64,000 nucleotides of DNA, from positions 3,587-67,586 of the forward strand of contig JBGSUA010000003.1 of the NCBI GenBank assembly GCA_041753575.1. Reading direction: 5' to 3'. This DNA comes from CG2-30-51-40 sp041753575. GTDB taxonomy: Bacteria > Desulfobacterota > DSM-4660 > Desulfatiglandales > Desulfatiglandaceae. The notes beneath the pieces were generated by a model, which searched no databases, was not told the DNA's origin, and worked only from the letters and a program-made list of their open reading frames with translations. Made by a program: the position numbers and the translations under genes. Every line of letters starts with the position of its first letter. Position 1 is the first letter of the stretch. Positions 17,870 through 27,289 of the stretch are shown piece after piece.

Positions 17870-18355
17870 ATGGCACGTTTTCTGAGGATCATCTATCGGT
17901 TGGATGTCTCTTTCCAGGTCCTTGCCGGGTTAGGATTGGCCTTCATGATGGGCGTCACCATCGTTGACGTCGTCATGAGGGCCGTGGGAAGACCCATTAT
18001 CGGGGCTATTGAACTTATCTGCTTTTCAGGGGCTATTGTCATAGGATTTGCCATTCCTTACGCATCCTGGACAAAGGCCCACGTGTTAGTGGATTTGATC
18101 GAAAAAAGACTTCAGCCTCCTGGGCAGAAGGCGATGTCCTTTTTTACACGAATCCTCGGTCTGATCCTCTTCGTCTTTATCGGCTACAATTTCATCCTTT
18201 ACGGCATCGGCCTGCAGCAAACGGGGGAGGTCACTCCGGGGCTGAAACTACCCTATTACCCTATCACCTACGGCCTTGCCTTGAGCTGTTTTCTGGAATC
18301 ACTGACCCTGTTATGCGACCTAATCAAACGATTTAAGGAGGTTCCCCATGAGTGA
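17870..18355 (+). CDS. dctQ: TRAP transporter small permease (DctQ family)
   Basis: A 161-residue protein with four membrane helices, the usual DctQ layout, including the VVMRAVGRPIIGAIE segment and the conserved SWTKAHVLVDL motif before helix three. The ATG with an AAAGGAGAAAGAG site is preferred over a longer in-frame reading that begins 13 codons earlier without a ribosome site. Its 3' end overlaps dctM by eight bases. Confidence 0.92.
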   Translation: MARFLRIIYRLDVSFQVLAGLGLAFMMGVTIVDVVMRAVGRPIIGAIELICFSGAIVIGFAIPYASWTKAHVLVDLIEKRLQPPGQKAMSFFTRILGLILFVFIGYNFILYGIGLQQTGEVTPGLKLPYYPITYGLALSCFLESLTLLCDLIKRFKEVPHE

Positions 18356-19652
18356 GATGGCGGTGGGCCTCCTGGGCCTGGGACTTCTGATCCTTTTGTT
18401 CATGACCGGCATTGAACTCGCGTTCGCCATGCTGGTCATAGGGTTCCTGGGGTTTGGCTACCTGGTGACTTTCAGCGCGGCAAGCAATCTCCTCGTCAAG
18501 GATTTTTTTGACACCTTTACCTCTTATGGATTCACCGTGATTCCCCTTTTCGTGCTGATGGGTCAGGTGGCCTCCAATTCCGATGTGGCCAAACGCCTTT
18601 ACATGGCAGCCCACAAGTTTGTCGGGCATATTCCGGGGGGCCTGGCCATGACCACGGTTGTGGGCGCTACACTTTTCAAGGCCATGTGCGGTTCAACCCT
18701 TGCCACTGCTGCCACCTTCGCGGGGATCGCCATCCCCGAGATGGAGCGATTTCATTACGACAAGCGTCTCTCAACAGGCGTGGTGGCATCGGTGGGGACT
18801 CTCGGAATGCTCATTCCCCCCAGTATCGTCCTGATTATTTTTGGAATAGTAGTGGAGCAGTCCATCGGCAGGCTCTTTCTCGCCGGCATAATCCCTGGTT
18901 TGATAATCGCCCTGTTCTTTATTTTTGTTATTTACGGCTGGGTTCGAATCAATCCTCAGATCGCCCCCATGGCACAGAAGGTCGCAATGCACGAACGGCT
19001 TCGGGCCTTACCGGAATTCATCTGGGTGGGCGTCATCTTTCTCGTCATTATGGGCGGGCTCATGTTCGGCTTCTTCAGCCCGACCGAAGCAGGAACCATG
19101 GGAACGATCGGCGTATTTGTCCTTGCCGTAACACACAAGGGGCTCACCTTCAAGAAGGTGATTCAGGCCTTTGACGGATCCCTCAGGACCGCCTGCATGA
19201 CCCTTGTGCTGATTTACGGCTCCGTGGTTCTTGGGCACTTCCTTGCGATCACGGAGATCCCCTTCAAGGCGGCAGACTGGATCACCGCGCTACCGCTTCC
19301 GCGCTCCATGGTAATGGTCTGTATCATCATGGTATATCTCATCGGCGGGTCATTCATTGATGACCTGGCCTTCATGATCCTTGCCACGCCTATCTTTTAC
19401 CCGGCGGTGATCAAGCTGGGATATGATCCCATCTGGTTTGGCATCATGATCGGAATCACCATCATGATAGGTGTCATTATCCCTCCTGTGGCCATCTGTG
19501 TCTTCGTCGTCAAAAACATCACAGGGATCCCGTTTGGAACGATCTATCGGGGTGTATTGCCTTTCCTGTTGAGCCTGTTTGCCTGCGCGCTGCTCCTGTT
19601 CCTGTTTCCAGGAATTGCCACCTTTCTACCCGATATGCTTATGGGGTCATGA
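18348..19652 (+). CDS. dctM: TRAP transporter large permease (DctM family)
   Basis: A 434-residue polytopic protein with about twelve membrane segments. It has DctM hallmarks: GIELAFAMLVIGF near the start, IPLFVLMG, MCGSTLATAATF, GMLIPPSIVLIIFG, FGFFSPTEAGTMG and the IPPVAICVFVV segment. It forms the sodium-coupled transport channel with DctQ. The overlap with dctQ signals translational coupling. Confidence 0.94.
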   Translation: MSEMAVGLLGLGLLILLFMTGIELAFAMLVIGFLGFGYLVTFSAASNLLVKDFFDTFTSYGFTVIPLFVLMGQVASNSDVAKRLYMAAHKFVGHIPGGLAMTTVVGATLFKAMCGSTLATAATFAGIAIPEMERFHYDKRLSTGVVASVGTLGMLIPPSIVLIIFGIVVEQSIGRLFLAGIIPGLIIALFFIFVIYGWVRINPQIAPMAQKVAMHERLRALPEFIWVGVIFLVIMGGLMFGFFSPTEAGTMGTIGVFVLAVTHKGLTFKKVIQAFDGSLRTACMTLVLIYGSVVLGHFLAITEIPFKAADWITALPLPRSMVMVCIIMVYLIGGSFIDDLAFMILATPIFYPAVIKLGYDPIWFGIMIGITIMIGVIIPPVAICVFVVKNITGIPFGTIYRGVLPFLLSLFACALLLFLFPGIATFLPDMLMGS

Positions 19653-19808
19653 CAGAACCGGTTTCAGCAGCGAGAGAAACAAGTCCAAGCGCTTTAAGGG
19701 TGCAGGACGCATAAGATCCATAGTAAAAGGATAATATCGAAGCGGCTAACGGAGTGCCATCAAGAGAAATTACCGTGCCGACAGCTTAAGCCTTGAGAGG
19801 TTGTGAAT

Positions 19809-20957
19809 ATGTCCATCTTTGAAGAAACGGAAGAACAACGGATCTTCAGGCAGGAATTCAGAAAATTCTGCGCCAGGGAAATCACCCCAAATGTGGAACT
19901 GTGGGAAAGGCAGAGGGCCGTTCCAAGGGAACTCTGGCGAAAGATGGGAGAACAGGGCTACCTGTGCGCCTGGCTTCCGGAGGCCTTCGGGGGGCTTGGT
20001 CTGGATTTCCACTTTTCGGTTATCATCGGAGAAGAACTCATCCGTGCTGACGGCTTTGGGGTCGGTGCGCCACTTCATAGCGATGTTGCCGTGCCTTATA
20101 TCTTTTCCTATGCCTCCGAGGCCGTCAAGGAACGCATCCTGCCCAAATGCGTCACTGGAGAGGTCATTACCTGCATCGGGCTTACGGAACCCAACGCGGG
20201 ATCAGATCTTGCCGCGATCCGCACACGCGCCGTAAGAGACGGCGACCATTATGTGATAAACGGACAAAAGACCTTCATCACCAACGGTATATTTGCCGAT
20301 GCCGTAGTCCTGGCCGTGAGGATGGCAGAACCCGGCGAATCAAAAGGAATAAGCCTGATCCTTGTGGAGGCGGGAACACCCGGTTTTGCAAGAGGGCGGA
20401 AGCTGGAAAAGCTTGGCTATCACATGCAGGATACTGCTGAACTGTTCTTCGAGGATTGCAGGGTTCCGATGGAGAACCTGCTGGGAGACGAAGGCCGCGG
20501 GTTCAAGTATATGATGGAGAAGCTCGCAAGGGAGAGGCTCGAAGTCTGTGTCAAGTGCCAGGCCATGGCCGAGGAATGCCTCAAGGAGGCGCTTTCCTAT
20601 TCCAAGATGAGACACGCCTTCAACCGGCCCATAGGCACATTTCAGCATAACGCGTTCAAACTTGCGGAAATGGCAACCGAGGTGGACATAGGCCGCACCT
20701 ACCTGAACACCCTTGTGGCCGAATTCGTCAAGGGAGATGATATTACCCTCAAGGTCTCCATGGCCAAGGCCTGGCTTGGGGAGATGGTCAACCGGGTGGC
20801 CTACAACGCTCTCCAGCTCCACGGAGGCTATGGCTACATGGAAGAGTACCGGATCAGCCGCCTTTTCAGAGACGCCCGAAGCCTTTCGATCTTTGCCGGG
20901 ACCACTGAGATCATGAAGCTTATCATCGCAAGGCGTCTGGGCCTCAATCCCGTTTGA
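19809..20957 (+). CDS. Acyl-CoA dehydrogenase
   Basis: FAD-dependent alpha,beta-dehydrogenation of an acyl-CoA, with electrons passing to ETF. The ~382-residue protein has the ACAD order: helical N-domain, CIGLTEPNAGSD (FAD/substrate loop), KTFITNG, then LQLHGGYGYMEEY and the C-terminal RDARSLSIFAGTTEIM. The Glu of the common EGT motif is Ala here (FAGTTE). As in long-chain and isovaleryl-CoA enzymes, the base may instead be the Glu in LARERLEV. The ATG behind GAGAGG is preferred over an in-frame GTG two codons earlier. Last gene of the ligase-TRAP cluster, after a ~155-base gap; a decayed copy lies near 14.1 kb. Confidence 0.93.
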   Translation: MSIFEETEEQRIFRQEFRKFCAREITPNVELWERQRAVPRELWRKMGEQGYLCAWLPEAFGGLGLDFHFSVIIGEELIRADGFGVGAPLHSDVAVPYIFSYASEAVKERILPKCVTGEVITCIGLTEPNAGSDLAAIRTRAVRDGDHYVINGQKTFITNGIFADAVVLAVRMAEPGESKGISLILVEAGTPGFARGRKLEKLGYHMQDTAELFFEDCRVPMENLLGDEGRGFKYMMEKLARERLEVCVKCQAMAEECLKEALSYSKMRHAFNRPIGTFQHNAFKLAEMATEVDIGRTYLNTLVAEFVKGDDITLKVSMAKAWLGEMVNRVAYNALQLHGGYGYMEEYRISRLFRDARSLSIFAGTTEIMKLIIARRLGLNPV

Positions 20958-21193
20958 AGAAACATATCTCACGCTGACTCAAGCCTCTCATTGAAGCGGA
21001 ACCTCTCCGCAGAGGACAAGGCGCTTTTTGCGGTGATCGAGGAAGTGAATTTTCTCTGATCCTGGAAACGGCCTCCTACCTCAGGCTTGACAAGTTCGGA
21101 AGGAAGGGCTTAATCTTCTCCTTACTTGTAACTTCTTTGTAGATTGAATTTGAAATCCGCCGTAAACCCTATCTTTGAAGAAGGAGTAAGAGC

Positions 21194-22471
21194 ATGAGAC
21201 CCTTCAAAAGACCATTTATCGGAACAGCCTTTTTCCCTCTTGTTATCGCAGCGATCCTGTCGTGTTTTGGGTATGTTTCTTCCTCTTTTGCCCAGGTTGA
21301 CATCTCAATTAGCGGCAATATGGATGTAACAGGAGATCTCTCCTTGAGCACCGTTGGCAAAGGGGTTGTTTTCCCGGACGCCAGCAGGCAGACCACCGCG
21401 GGCCAGAAAAAATACGTGAGCACGGTCGTGATAAGCCCCGGGGCAACCGATGCCGACAGCGGCACGGCCCTCAGAAACGCGATTGACGCAATCGCTGACG
21501 CCACAGAAGCGACCCCCTATCTCATTAAGATAGAGCCCGGAATCTACGACATAGGCACAAGCGCGCTCCAGATGAAGCAGTATGTTGACGTGGAGGGATC
21601 AGGGGAGACTGTAACAAAGATCCTCGGCACAGTAGCCGGATCTACAACCGGAGTGGTTGTGACCGCCGACCGCATGGAGTTGATATCTCTCACTGTAGAG
21701 AATGATTCCAAGGGCGAATACGTAATCGCCATCTATAATGCATCAGGATCGCCCAGATTGTCCCATGTAACCGCCCTAATAAAGACTGCCATGGTAGTTG
21801 CTGCAGGGGAAGAGGTGATAAAACTGAAGGCGCCTCCGACTCCGGTCTCTCATAGATACGGGATTTATAATGACTCCGTATCAGCCGACCTAAGAAACAT
21901 AACAGTTGATGTGGGAGGTACGAACTATTCTTACGGCATCTACAACTTGGACTGTGGGTCATATCTGACCATGAATCTCATTTCAATCAGGGTAATATTT
22001 GGGACCTATTGTTACGGTCTTTACAATCGTGATTCATCGCCGACAATCACAGGGCTGTCATCACAGGCAAGTTACGGCACAACATGCTATGGCATATATA
22101 ACTATAGTGTGCTTTCTACTTCAGCTCCGTTTCTCTTCAACGTTATCACCCAGGCAAGCGAATGCAGCAACGCCTATGGAATCTACAATTCAACAGCAAG
22201 TCCTACCATGACAAATCTAATTGCAAAAGCCACGGGTGGAACAACTACTAATCGAGGAATGATGAACATAGGTTCAACCAGCACCATAAAGGCTGACAGG
22301 TGTTCATTTATAGGCGCCAGCTATAGTATTTACAACGACACTGATTTTACACTCTATTTTGGGGCAAGCAAGCTGGACGGGCCGGCAAATACGGCAACCG
22401 GGACCTGGCAATGCGGCCAATGTTATAATGGAAACTATCTAACTCTTCCTTCCAACTGCGCTGAGTTATGA
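21194..22471 (+). CDS. Exported right-handed beta-helix protein with YGIYN repeats
   Basis: A 425-residue protein with a signal peptide (LVIAAILSCFGYVSSSFAQ). Residues ~70-140 look like the cap of a pectate-lyase/DUF1565 fold (YLIKIEPGIYDIGTSALQ). The rest is a series of irregular ~30-45-residue coils each ending in YGIYN, YGLYN or YSIYN (at least six), the pattern of a parallel beta-helix. No catalytic residues can be assigned. It is a likely surface or secreted structural or glycan-binding protein. The ORF stands alone. Confidence 0.75.
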   Translation: MRPFKRPFIGTAFFPLVIAAILSCFGYVSSSFAQVDISISGNMDVTGDLSLSTVGKGVVFPDASRQTTAGQKKYVSTVVISPGATDADSGTALRNAIDAIADATEATPYLIKIEPGIYDIGTSALQMKQYVDVEGSGETVTKILGTVAGSTTGVVVTADRMELISLTVENDSKGEYVIAIYNASGSPRLSHVTALIKTAMVVAAGEEVIKLKAPPTPVSHRYGIYNDSVSADLRNITVDVGGTNYSYGIYNLDCGSYLTMNLISIRVIFGTYCYGLYNRDSSPTITGLSSQASYGTTCYGIYNYSVLSTSAPFLFNVITQASECSNAYGIYNSTASPTMTNLIAKATGGTTTNRGMMNIGSTSTIKADRCSFIGASYSIYNDTDFTLYFGASKLDGPANTATGTWQCGQCYNGNYLTLPSNCAEL

Positions 22472-22632
22472 ACAGGTTACCCCGGAAGGGGCAGGGATAT
22501 TTTGCTGGTTTATGACAAGCACCAGTTCCTTTTGCCGGGAACTCATCTGAAAGATTTGTCTTGATATATTTTTCTGTTTTGCCTCAGCGGCTGTTTATTA
22601 ATGAGGACCTTGCCGCTGAGGCGGCAGTTCGC

Positions 22633-22971
22633 TCATACTGCATCCGTATCCGTCTCGCCGGTTCTTATGCGAACGGCCTTTTCGACAGGCAGCACGAATA
22701 TCTTTCCGTCGCCTATCTGGCCGGTATAGGCCTGTTTCTGCACAGCCTCGACAACTGCGTCCGCCATATCATCGGAGACCACAACCTCTACCTTTATCTT
22801 TGGCAGGAAGTCAACAATGTACTCCGCGCCCCTGTAAATCTCCTTGTGCCCTCTCTGCCTCCCAAACCCCTTGACCTCCATGATAGTGATACCGCTTATG
22901 CCCAACTGCAAAATAGCGCTTTTGACGTCATCCAGTTTGAAGGGTTTGATGATGGCTTCGATCTTCTTCAT
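22633..22971 (-). CDS. glnB: Nitrogen regulatory protein P-II
   Basis: A 112-residue signal protein that senses 2-oxoglutarate and ATP/ADP and controls nitrogen assimilation. Both PII signatures are visible: YRGAEY with Tyr51 (the uridylylated T-loop residue) and the C-terminal TGQIGDGKIFVLPVE motif. The start MKKIEAIIKPFKLDDVK is typical. It is the last gene of the glutamate synthase operon, which fits its role. glnB versus glnK cannot be decided because no amtB is nearby. Confidence 0.96.
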   Translation of the reverse strand: MKKIEAIIKPFKLDDVKSAILQLGISGITIMEVKGFGRQRGHKEIYRGAEYIVDFLPKIKVEVVVSDDMADAVVEAVQKQAYTGQIGDGKIFVLPVEKAVRIRTGETDTDAV

Positions 22972-23094
22972 ATTTGTCCTCCGCTTTTTCCAATGAAAGA
23001 ATCTTTCCGCGACACGGAGCGCATTCTTTCAGAAAGCGGGGACGGAATCAACACCTCTGATATCCGCACAGGAAAACATCAGAGCAGGACAGCT

Positions 23095-25731
23095 CTATGT
23101 CCATTCATCAAGACCATCATCTAATATTTCAGGCCCCTTTTTGGGCCTGACCTTACGATATACATCAAGCGGATTCTTCTTTTCATTCCCAACCATCAGG
23201 AGATCCCTGTCAACAGAGATACCGAATAGTCTTTCATTTTCAAGAAGGTATGGAAGCACCAGTTTCCAATCATCCTCAGATATCGGCACTATTTCTCCAC
23301 CGTTAAGGTGCTGTTCGTCAACCAGGTGATATGGATCTCTTGCATATATGGCCCCGCCGGAGGCAAGGGAAAAAAGATTTGATCCCGGGTATGGGTTTGC
23401 CAGTGGAACAGCATTTCCTTCATCATCAAATGTCATGGCATTAAGGATCACAAAGCCTCCACCATTATGTGGGTCTCCGGCCATGAAGGACTCCGCAAGA
23501 TAATCAAGGCAGGTTCCGTTTATCACTACACGCGGCTTTCCCACTGCGTTTATGAGGGGCCGGCCTGCCGCGTTTCCCATAACATAGACCTCCCCTCCCT
23601 TTGCCCCGTACATAAATGTTTGTCCCACATCACCGTAGATTATAAGTTTGCCCGCCTTCATTATCTGCCCTATCTGGTCCTGAGCGTTACCATGTACGCA
23701 GATGGAAAGGCCGTCTATGCCCGAACCCAGATAGTCACCGGAACTGCCAAGGACATCAATACTCACCCCCCCGGAATCGGGCCCGAAACCGCATCCATGG
23801 AATCTCTGCCCTCTGAGCCCGAATACAACAAAGTGCCTCCAGCCTCTGAGATATGCCTCCACCATGAGGCGACTGTCGCAGTTGTCTCCCTCCGGGGGAA
23901 AAAGCGAAGCGTCCACCACCAGTACCTTTTCATCGTATGATGGTCCTCTGAAAAGGTGCCTCGTCTCCCAGTCTATTAGGCGGTGGGATCCCTGTGCCTC
24001 CTTGTTTTCAAGGGTCGGAAGATTGCGCAGTATGTTTTCAAGCGTCTGACTGACCATCTGGAGAACGCTCCGCCGTTTCTTGTCGTAAGTGGGATAACGC
24101 ATATCCAACAGCCGGATGAGGGCCTTGAAGGCAACATCGAAGTGGGCGCCCCCCCTGAGCGCCCAGTTCTTAATATCCTTGAGACACTCCATAAGCGCCG
24201 AATAATCCCACTTTCTTATTCCCTCAAGGATATACTCATACAGTGCGTCCGGTTGCTGAAGCTCGAAGAATCTCGATATGTCGAATCTGCCGGCATCCAC
24301 CACAGGCATCAGATAATAGACTGTCCCAGGAAGATAAGGAATCTGCCCTGACTTAACTGATATGGGTCTGCCGAATTTGTCAACACAGCTCAGTTGCCTG
24401 ACAAGCGGATCTCCCGGCGTCTCATCAAGATTGAATATGAATGATCCGCCATCCGTATAGCTTCCTCCCCTCGCGTTCCAGTATCGGTCTGCGACGGTAC
24501 CAATTCTGGGATCTTCTTCGGAAAGGCTTTTAAGGGTCGCGTCTATTGCCTGTTTTTCAGAGCAGATGAGCCCCACCTGCACCTGACCGTCGTGCAGGGC
24601 GAAAACCTGGGGCCTGAGCATGGAGGTATCCGTTATCCCTATGAGCTGAAGTCGCCCTGTGTCGGTTTCGTTTCTTGCGACGATAAAAAACCAGGGGCCA
24701 TCGGGAGAACCATGGACGTGTGTTGCCTGCAGGGCCCTGTAGATGGATTGCTTATCCGCGTCAAGCTGATCAAAATCCCTCTCCATTGTGGGGGCCAGGG
24801 CCTCTATAACGTGTTCGAGCGGGTAGCGGTACACCCTGCTATAAAGGTCAAATAGCAGCACGGAAACCTCAGTATCCGTAAGGAAGAGCGGATAGATGCT
24901 TCTTTGCCTCAGATACTCGCTTACTGAGTGGTAATTGGCAAAGTCGCCGTTATGCACTAAGGCCTCATTCAGACCGATAAAGGGGTGCGCCCCGGCAGGA
25001 TGCCATACCCTTCCCTTCGTGGGATACCGCTGATGGGCGATCCAGATATGAGCCTTGAAATCCTCGAGTTTATAGTATTGAACCACCTGCTCGGCATATC
25101 CGACTATCTTGAGGATGAAAAAATTCCTTCCATGAGAGAGGACAAAGGCAAGCTTTTTCCCGTAGGGTTCATAGTATTTCTTATTTATTAAAAAACTGTT
25201 CTGGTAGATGAACTCATCTTCTGCCTCGCGCGATTTGAGCCCCCGAAGCCCCTTCTTCTCAACGAAGGCATCAAGCACCTCGGGCCTGACCCTGACCAAG
25301 TATCTGAATACCTCTGGCGGCGCTGTTTCAAGACCCTTTATATCCCTGTAATCTTCAACATGGGGAAGGCGCTCTCTAAGCTCAACCCGCAGGAGCGGCG
25401 TGATAAAACGCTCCTCCAGATCGTCTATTACACCTTCCTCGAGAACCGCTATCTGAAGGATATAGTCTTCATTGAGGGCATCTCTGCTTATTCCGAGCAT
25501 CCGGTGGTCAAAGCCCATGGCCGCTATGCCGCCCCCCCGACCGTTTCCCCGATTGTGCATCTGCCGTGAGGGCTCGAATATATGTCTTCCTCTCACCGGT
25601 ATGCTGCAGGCAAAGCCGGTAACGCCGCATCCTCCTTCAGCCTCGGTCTCGTAACGTGCCTCCGAGGGTAAAACGTCCATAAGCCCCCTTCTCGAGGCGA
25701 GTATAGCATCTACATTGTTTAGCGATTGCAT
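23095..25731 (-). CDS. Glutamate synthase protein: class II amidotransferase fused to GXGXG domain
   Basis: Residues ~35-390 form a class II glutamine amidotransferase; Cys35 in GGCGVTGF would become the N-terminal nucleophile after propeptide removal, and WIAHQRYPTKG plus HNGDFANY are the glutamine-site motifs. Residues ~640-790 form the GXGXG beta-helix domain (HGCGFGPDSGG, GDYLGSGIDGL, YGDVGQTFMYGAKGGEVYV). Domains GltS1 and GltS3 are thus in one 878-residue chain and the FMN domain is in the neighbouring gene. The ATG is preferred over an in-frame TTG nine codons earlier. Ammonia from glutamine would pass to the FMN partner. Confidence 0.88.
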   Translation of the reverse strand: MQSLNNVDAILASRRGLMDVLPSEARYETEAEGGCGVTGFACSIPVRGRHIFEPSRQMHNRGNGRGGGIAAMGFDHRMLGISRDALNEDYILQIAVLEEGVIDDLEERFITPLLRVELRERLPHVEDYRDIKGLETAPPEVFRYLVRVRPEVLDAFVEKKGLRGLKSREAEDEFIYQNSFLINKKYYEPYGKKLAFVLSHGRNFFILKIVGYAEQVVQYYKLEDFKAHIWIAHQRYPTKGRVWHPAGAHPFIGLNEALVHNGDFANYHSVSEYLRQRSIYPLFLTDTEVSVLLFDLYSRVYRYPLEHVIEALAPTMERDFDQLDADKQSIYRALQATHVHGSPDGPWFFIVARNETDTGRLQLIGITDTSMLRPQVFALHDGQVQVGLICSEKQAIDATLKSLSEEDPRIGTVADRYWNARGGSYTDGGSFIFNLDETPGDPLVRQLSCVDKFGRPISVKSGQIPYLPGTVYYLMPVVDAGRFDISRFFELQQPDALYEYILEGIRKWDYSALMECLKDIKNWALRGGAHFDVAFKALIRLLDMRYPTYDKKRRSVLQMVSQTLENILRNLPTLENKEAQGSHRLIDWETRHLFRGPSYDEKVLVVDASLFPPEGDNCDSRLMVEAYLRGWRHFVVFGLRGQRFHGCGFGPDSGGVSIDVLGSSGDYLGSGIDGLSICVHGNAQDQIGQIMKAGKLIIYGDVGQTFMYGAKGGEVYVMGNAAGRPLINAVGKPRVVINGTCLDYLAESFMAGDPHNGGGFVILNAMTFDDEGNAVPLANPYPGSNLFSLASGGAIYARDPYHLVDEQHLNGGEIVPISEDDWKLVLPYLLENERLFGISVDRDLLMVGNEKKNPLDVYRKVRPKKGPEILDDGLDEWT

Positions 25732-25792
25732 CCTTAAAGATATCTCCAAGCCTGTCAAGTTATCGCAACGGCTTTAACTTGTTGTAATATTA

Positions 25793-27289
25793 TTAGTTAT
25801 AGTCGAGATGAATAAGGCACTCCTTCTTCCCGACAAGTTCCTTGAGGCTCTTCATCCCGAGTCTCGTGAGTATCCTCATAAGTTCTTTACGCCATGCCAT
25901 AAACATATTGATTATCCGCTGAGCACCCCAGTCCAGGGATACCAGATCCGTGAGTTCCGGATCTGTTGTGGCGATTCCCCTGGCACAACCTCGTCCGCTT
26001 TCGCAATTGTGGCAGCGAATGCATTCAAGGGCGACAAGGTCAGCGGTTCCGGTGCACACCGCGTCGGCCCCAAGGGCGATGATCTTTGCGACATCGTGGG
26101 GTGTCCTTATGCCGCCGCTGGCTATTACAGTGATCTTGTCCCTGACCCCTTCCTCGGTAAGAAACCTGTGCACCTTGGGAACGGCATATTCGATGGGCAT
26201 CGCGATATTCTTCTTTGCAATGTCGGGAGCTGCCCCGGTCCCTCCGTAGCTTCCGTCAAGATGGATTATATGCGCCCCCGCGTAGTAGCTTCCTACGGCA
26301 ACCATGTCCACATCAGTGGGGGTTGAGACCTTCACGGAGACAAGTGCTTTTGGATTAATGGCCTTTATCCAGTCAACGTGCTTTTTATGGTCCTCAACCG
26401 AATAGACACTGTGGAAGGGAAAGGGAGAAAAAAGCGGATAACCGACAACAGCCTCACGCATCCGGGCTACTCCAGGTGTCACCTTGTCGCCGAGCAGATG
26501 GCCTCCAAGCCCCGGTTTTGCGCCCTGGGCATACTTGAACTCAACAATCTTGACCCTCTGAATGGTTTCCTCACGCACTCCAAAAAGTCCAGTTGCCACC
26601 TGAGTTATAACGTTTTCGTCATAGGGCTTGAGTTCATCGGGATATCCCCCTTCGCCGGTGCAGCAAAGGGTTCCCAGCGCGGCCGCTGCCTTCACCCTGC
26701 TGAGCATCGTGTTGATGCTCACAGAACCGTAGCTCATGCCGCCGCCGTAAAAGGGCACCTTTATCCTTATCTTGTGGGCATTATCGCCTCTTCTGTTAAG
26801 CTCCACCCCCAGATCGGCTTCGGTTTCCCGAGGCATATCTCCTGAGTCCTTTCCTGCCGGTCTGGGTCCAAAGACGATGCGCAATTTATCAAAGCCCCCG
26901 TCCGAGTTCCCAATCCTGTATTCGAGACCCTTTTCAGGGGGCAGACCGAATTCGGCCATGTGCCACGTTGAGACAAGGAGATCAGGAGGCCATCTGAAGT
27001 CCCCCATCACCTCGAAATCGGGATTTCTCCTCAATGAGAGGGCCTTCACGGGACATGCCTCATGACAAGGCTCCGGGCAGTCGCCTCCTATGCACAGATA
27101 ATGATTGCGCACCACGACCTTTCCCTTAACCATGGCATGAACTCCATAAGGGCAGATCTCAACGCATTTGCCGCAGGAGATGCACTCCCTGCTTCTATTA
27201 AGTCGGTATTTCCCTATGGGATTTCTGAAACGCGAAGGCGTGCGTTTAACCAAAGGAAATTCAAAGCCCCCTTCCCTATTCAAGCTCAC
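25793..27289 (-). CDS. FMN-binding glutamate synthase domain protein with N-terminal ferredoxin domain
   Basis: A 498-residue protein taking the GTG that sits five bases after GAGGAGG and overlaps the upstream stop by 14 bases; an in-frame ATG 18 codons earlier would give a long overlap. Residues ~35-95 carry two ferredoxin motifs (CISCGKCVEICP, CPEPCHEACP). The rest is the TIM-barrel FMN/2-oxoglutarate domain (FYGGGMSYGS, CTGEGGYPDE, KYAQGAKPGLGGHL, LDGSYGGTGAAP, ASGGIRTPHD) and the cluster cysteines in CIRCHNCESGRGC. It makes glutamate with electrons from its clusters, as in archaeal-type ferredoxin GOGAT. Confidence 0.9.
   Translation of the reverse strand: MSLNREGGFEFPLVKRTPSRFRNPIGKYRLNRSRECISCGKCVEICPYGVHAMVKGKVVVRNHYLCIGGDCPEPCHEACPVKALSLRRNPDFEVMGDFRWPPDLLVSTWHMAEFGLPPEKGLEYRIGNSDGGFDKLRIVFGPRPAGKDSGDMPRETEADLGVELNRRGDNAHKIRIKVPFYGGGMSYGSVSINTMLSRVKAAAALGTLCCTGEGGYPDELKPYDENVITQVATGLFGVREETIQRVKIVEFKYAQGAKPGLGGHLLGDKVTPGVARMREAVVGYPLFSPFPFHSVYSVEDHKKHVDWIKAINPKALVSVKVSTPTDVDMVAVGSYYAGAHIIHLDGSYGGTGAAPDIAKKNIAMPIEYAVPKVHRFLTEEGVRDKITVIASGGIRTPHDVAKIIALGADAVCTGTADLVALECIRCHNCESGRGCARGIATTDPELTDLVSLDWGAQRIINMFMAWRKELMRILTRLGMKSLKELVGKKECLIHLDYN

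Noticed and set aside
20958..21193. Short plus-strand peptide reading after the acyl-CoA dehydrogenase
   Set aside because: A 20-residue coding-like stretch (SAEDKALFAVIEEVNF) could be a gene remnant, but it is too short to assign.
22561..23124. Plus-strand open frame opposite the PII gene
   Set aside because: The PII signatures on the other strand are decisive; the plus reading has no recognisable features.
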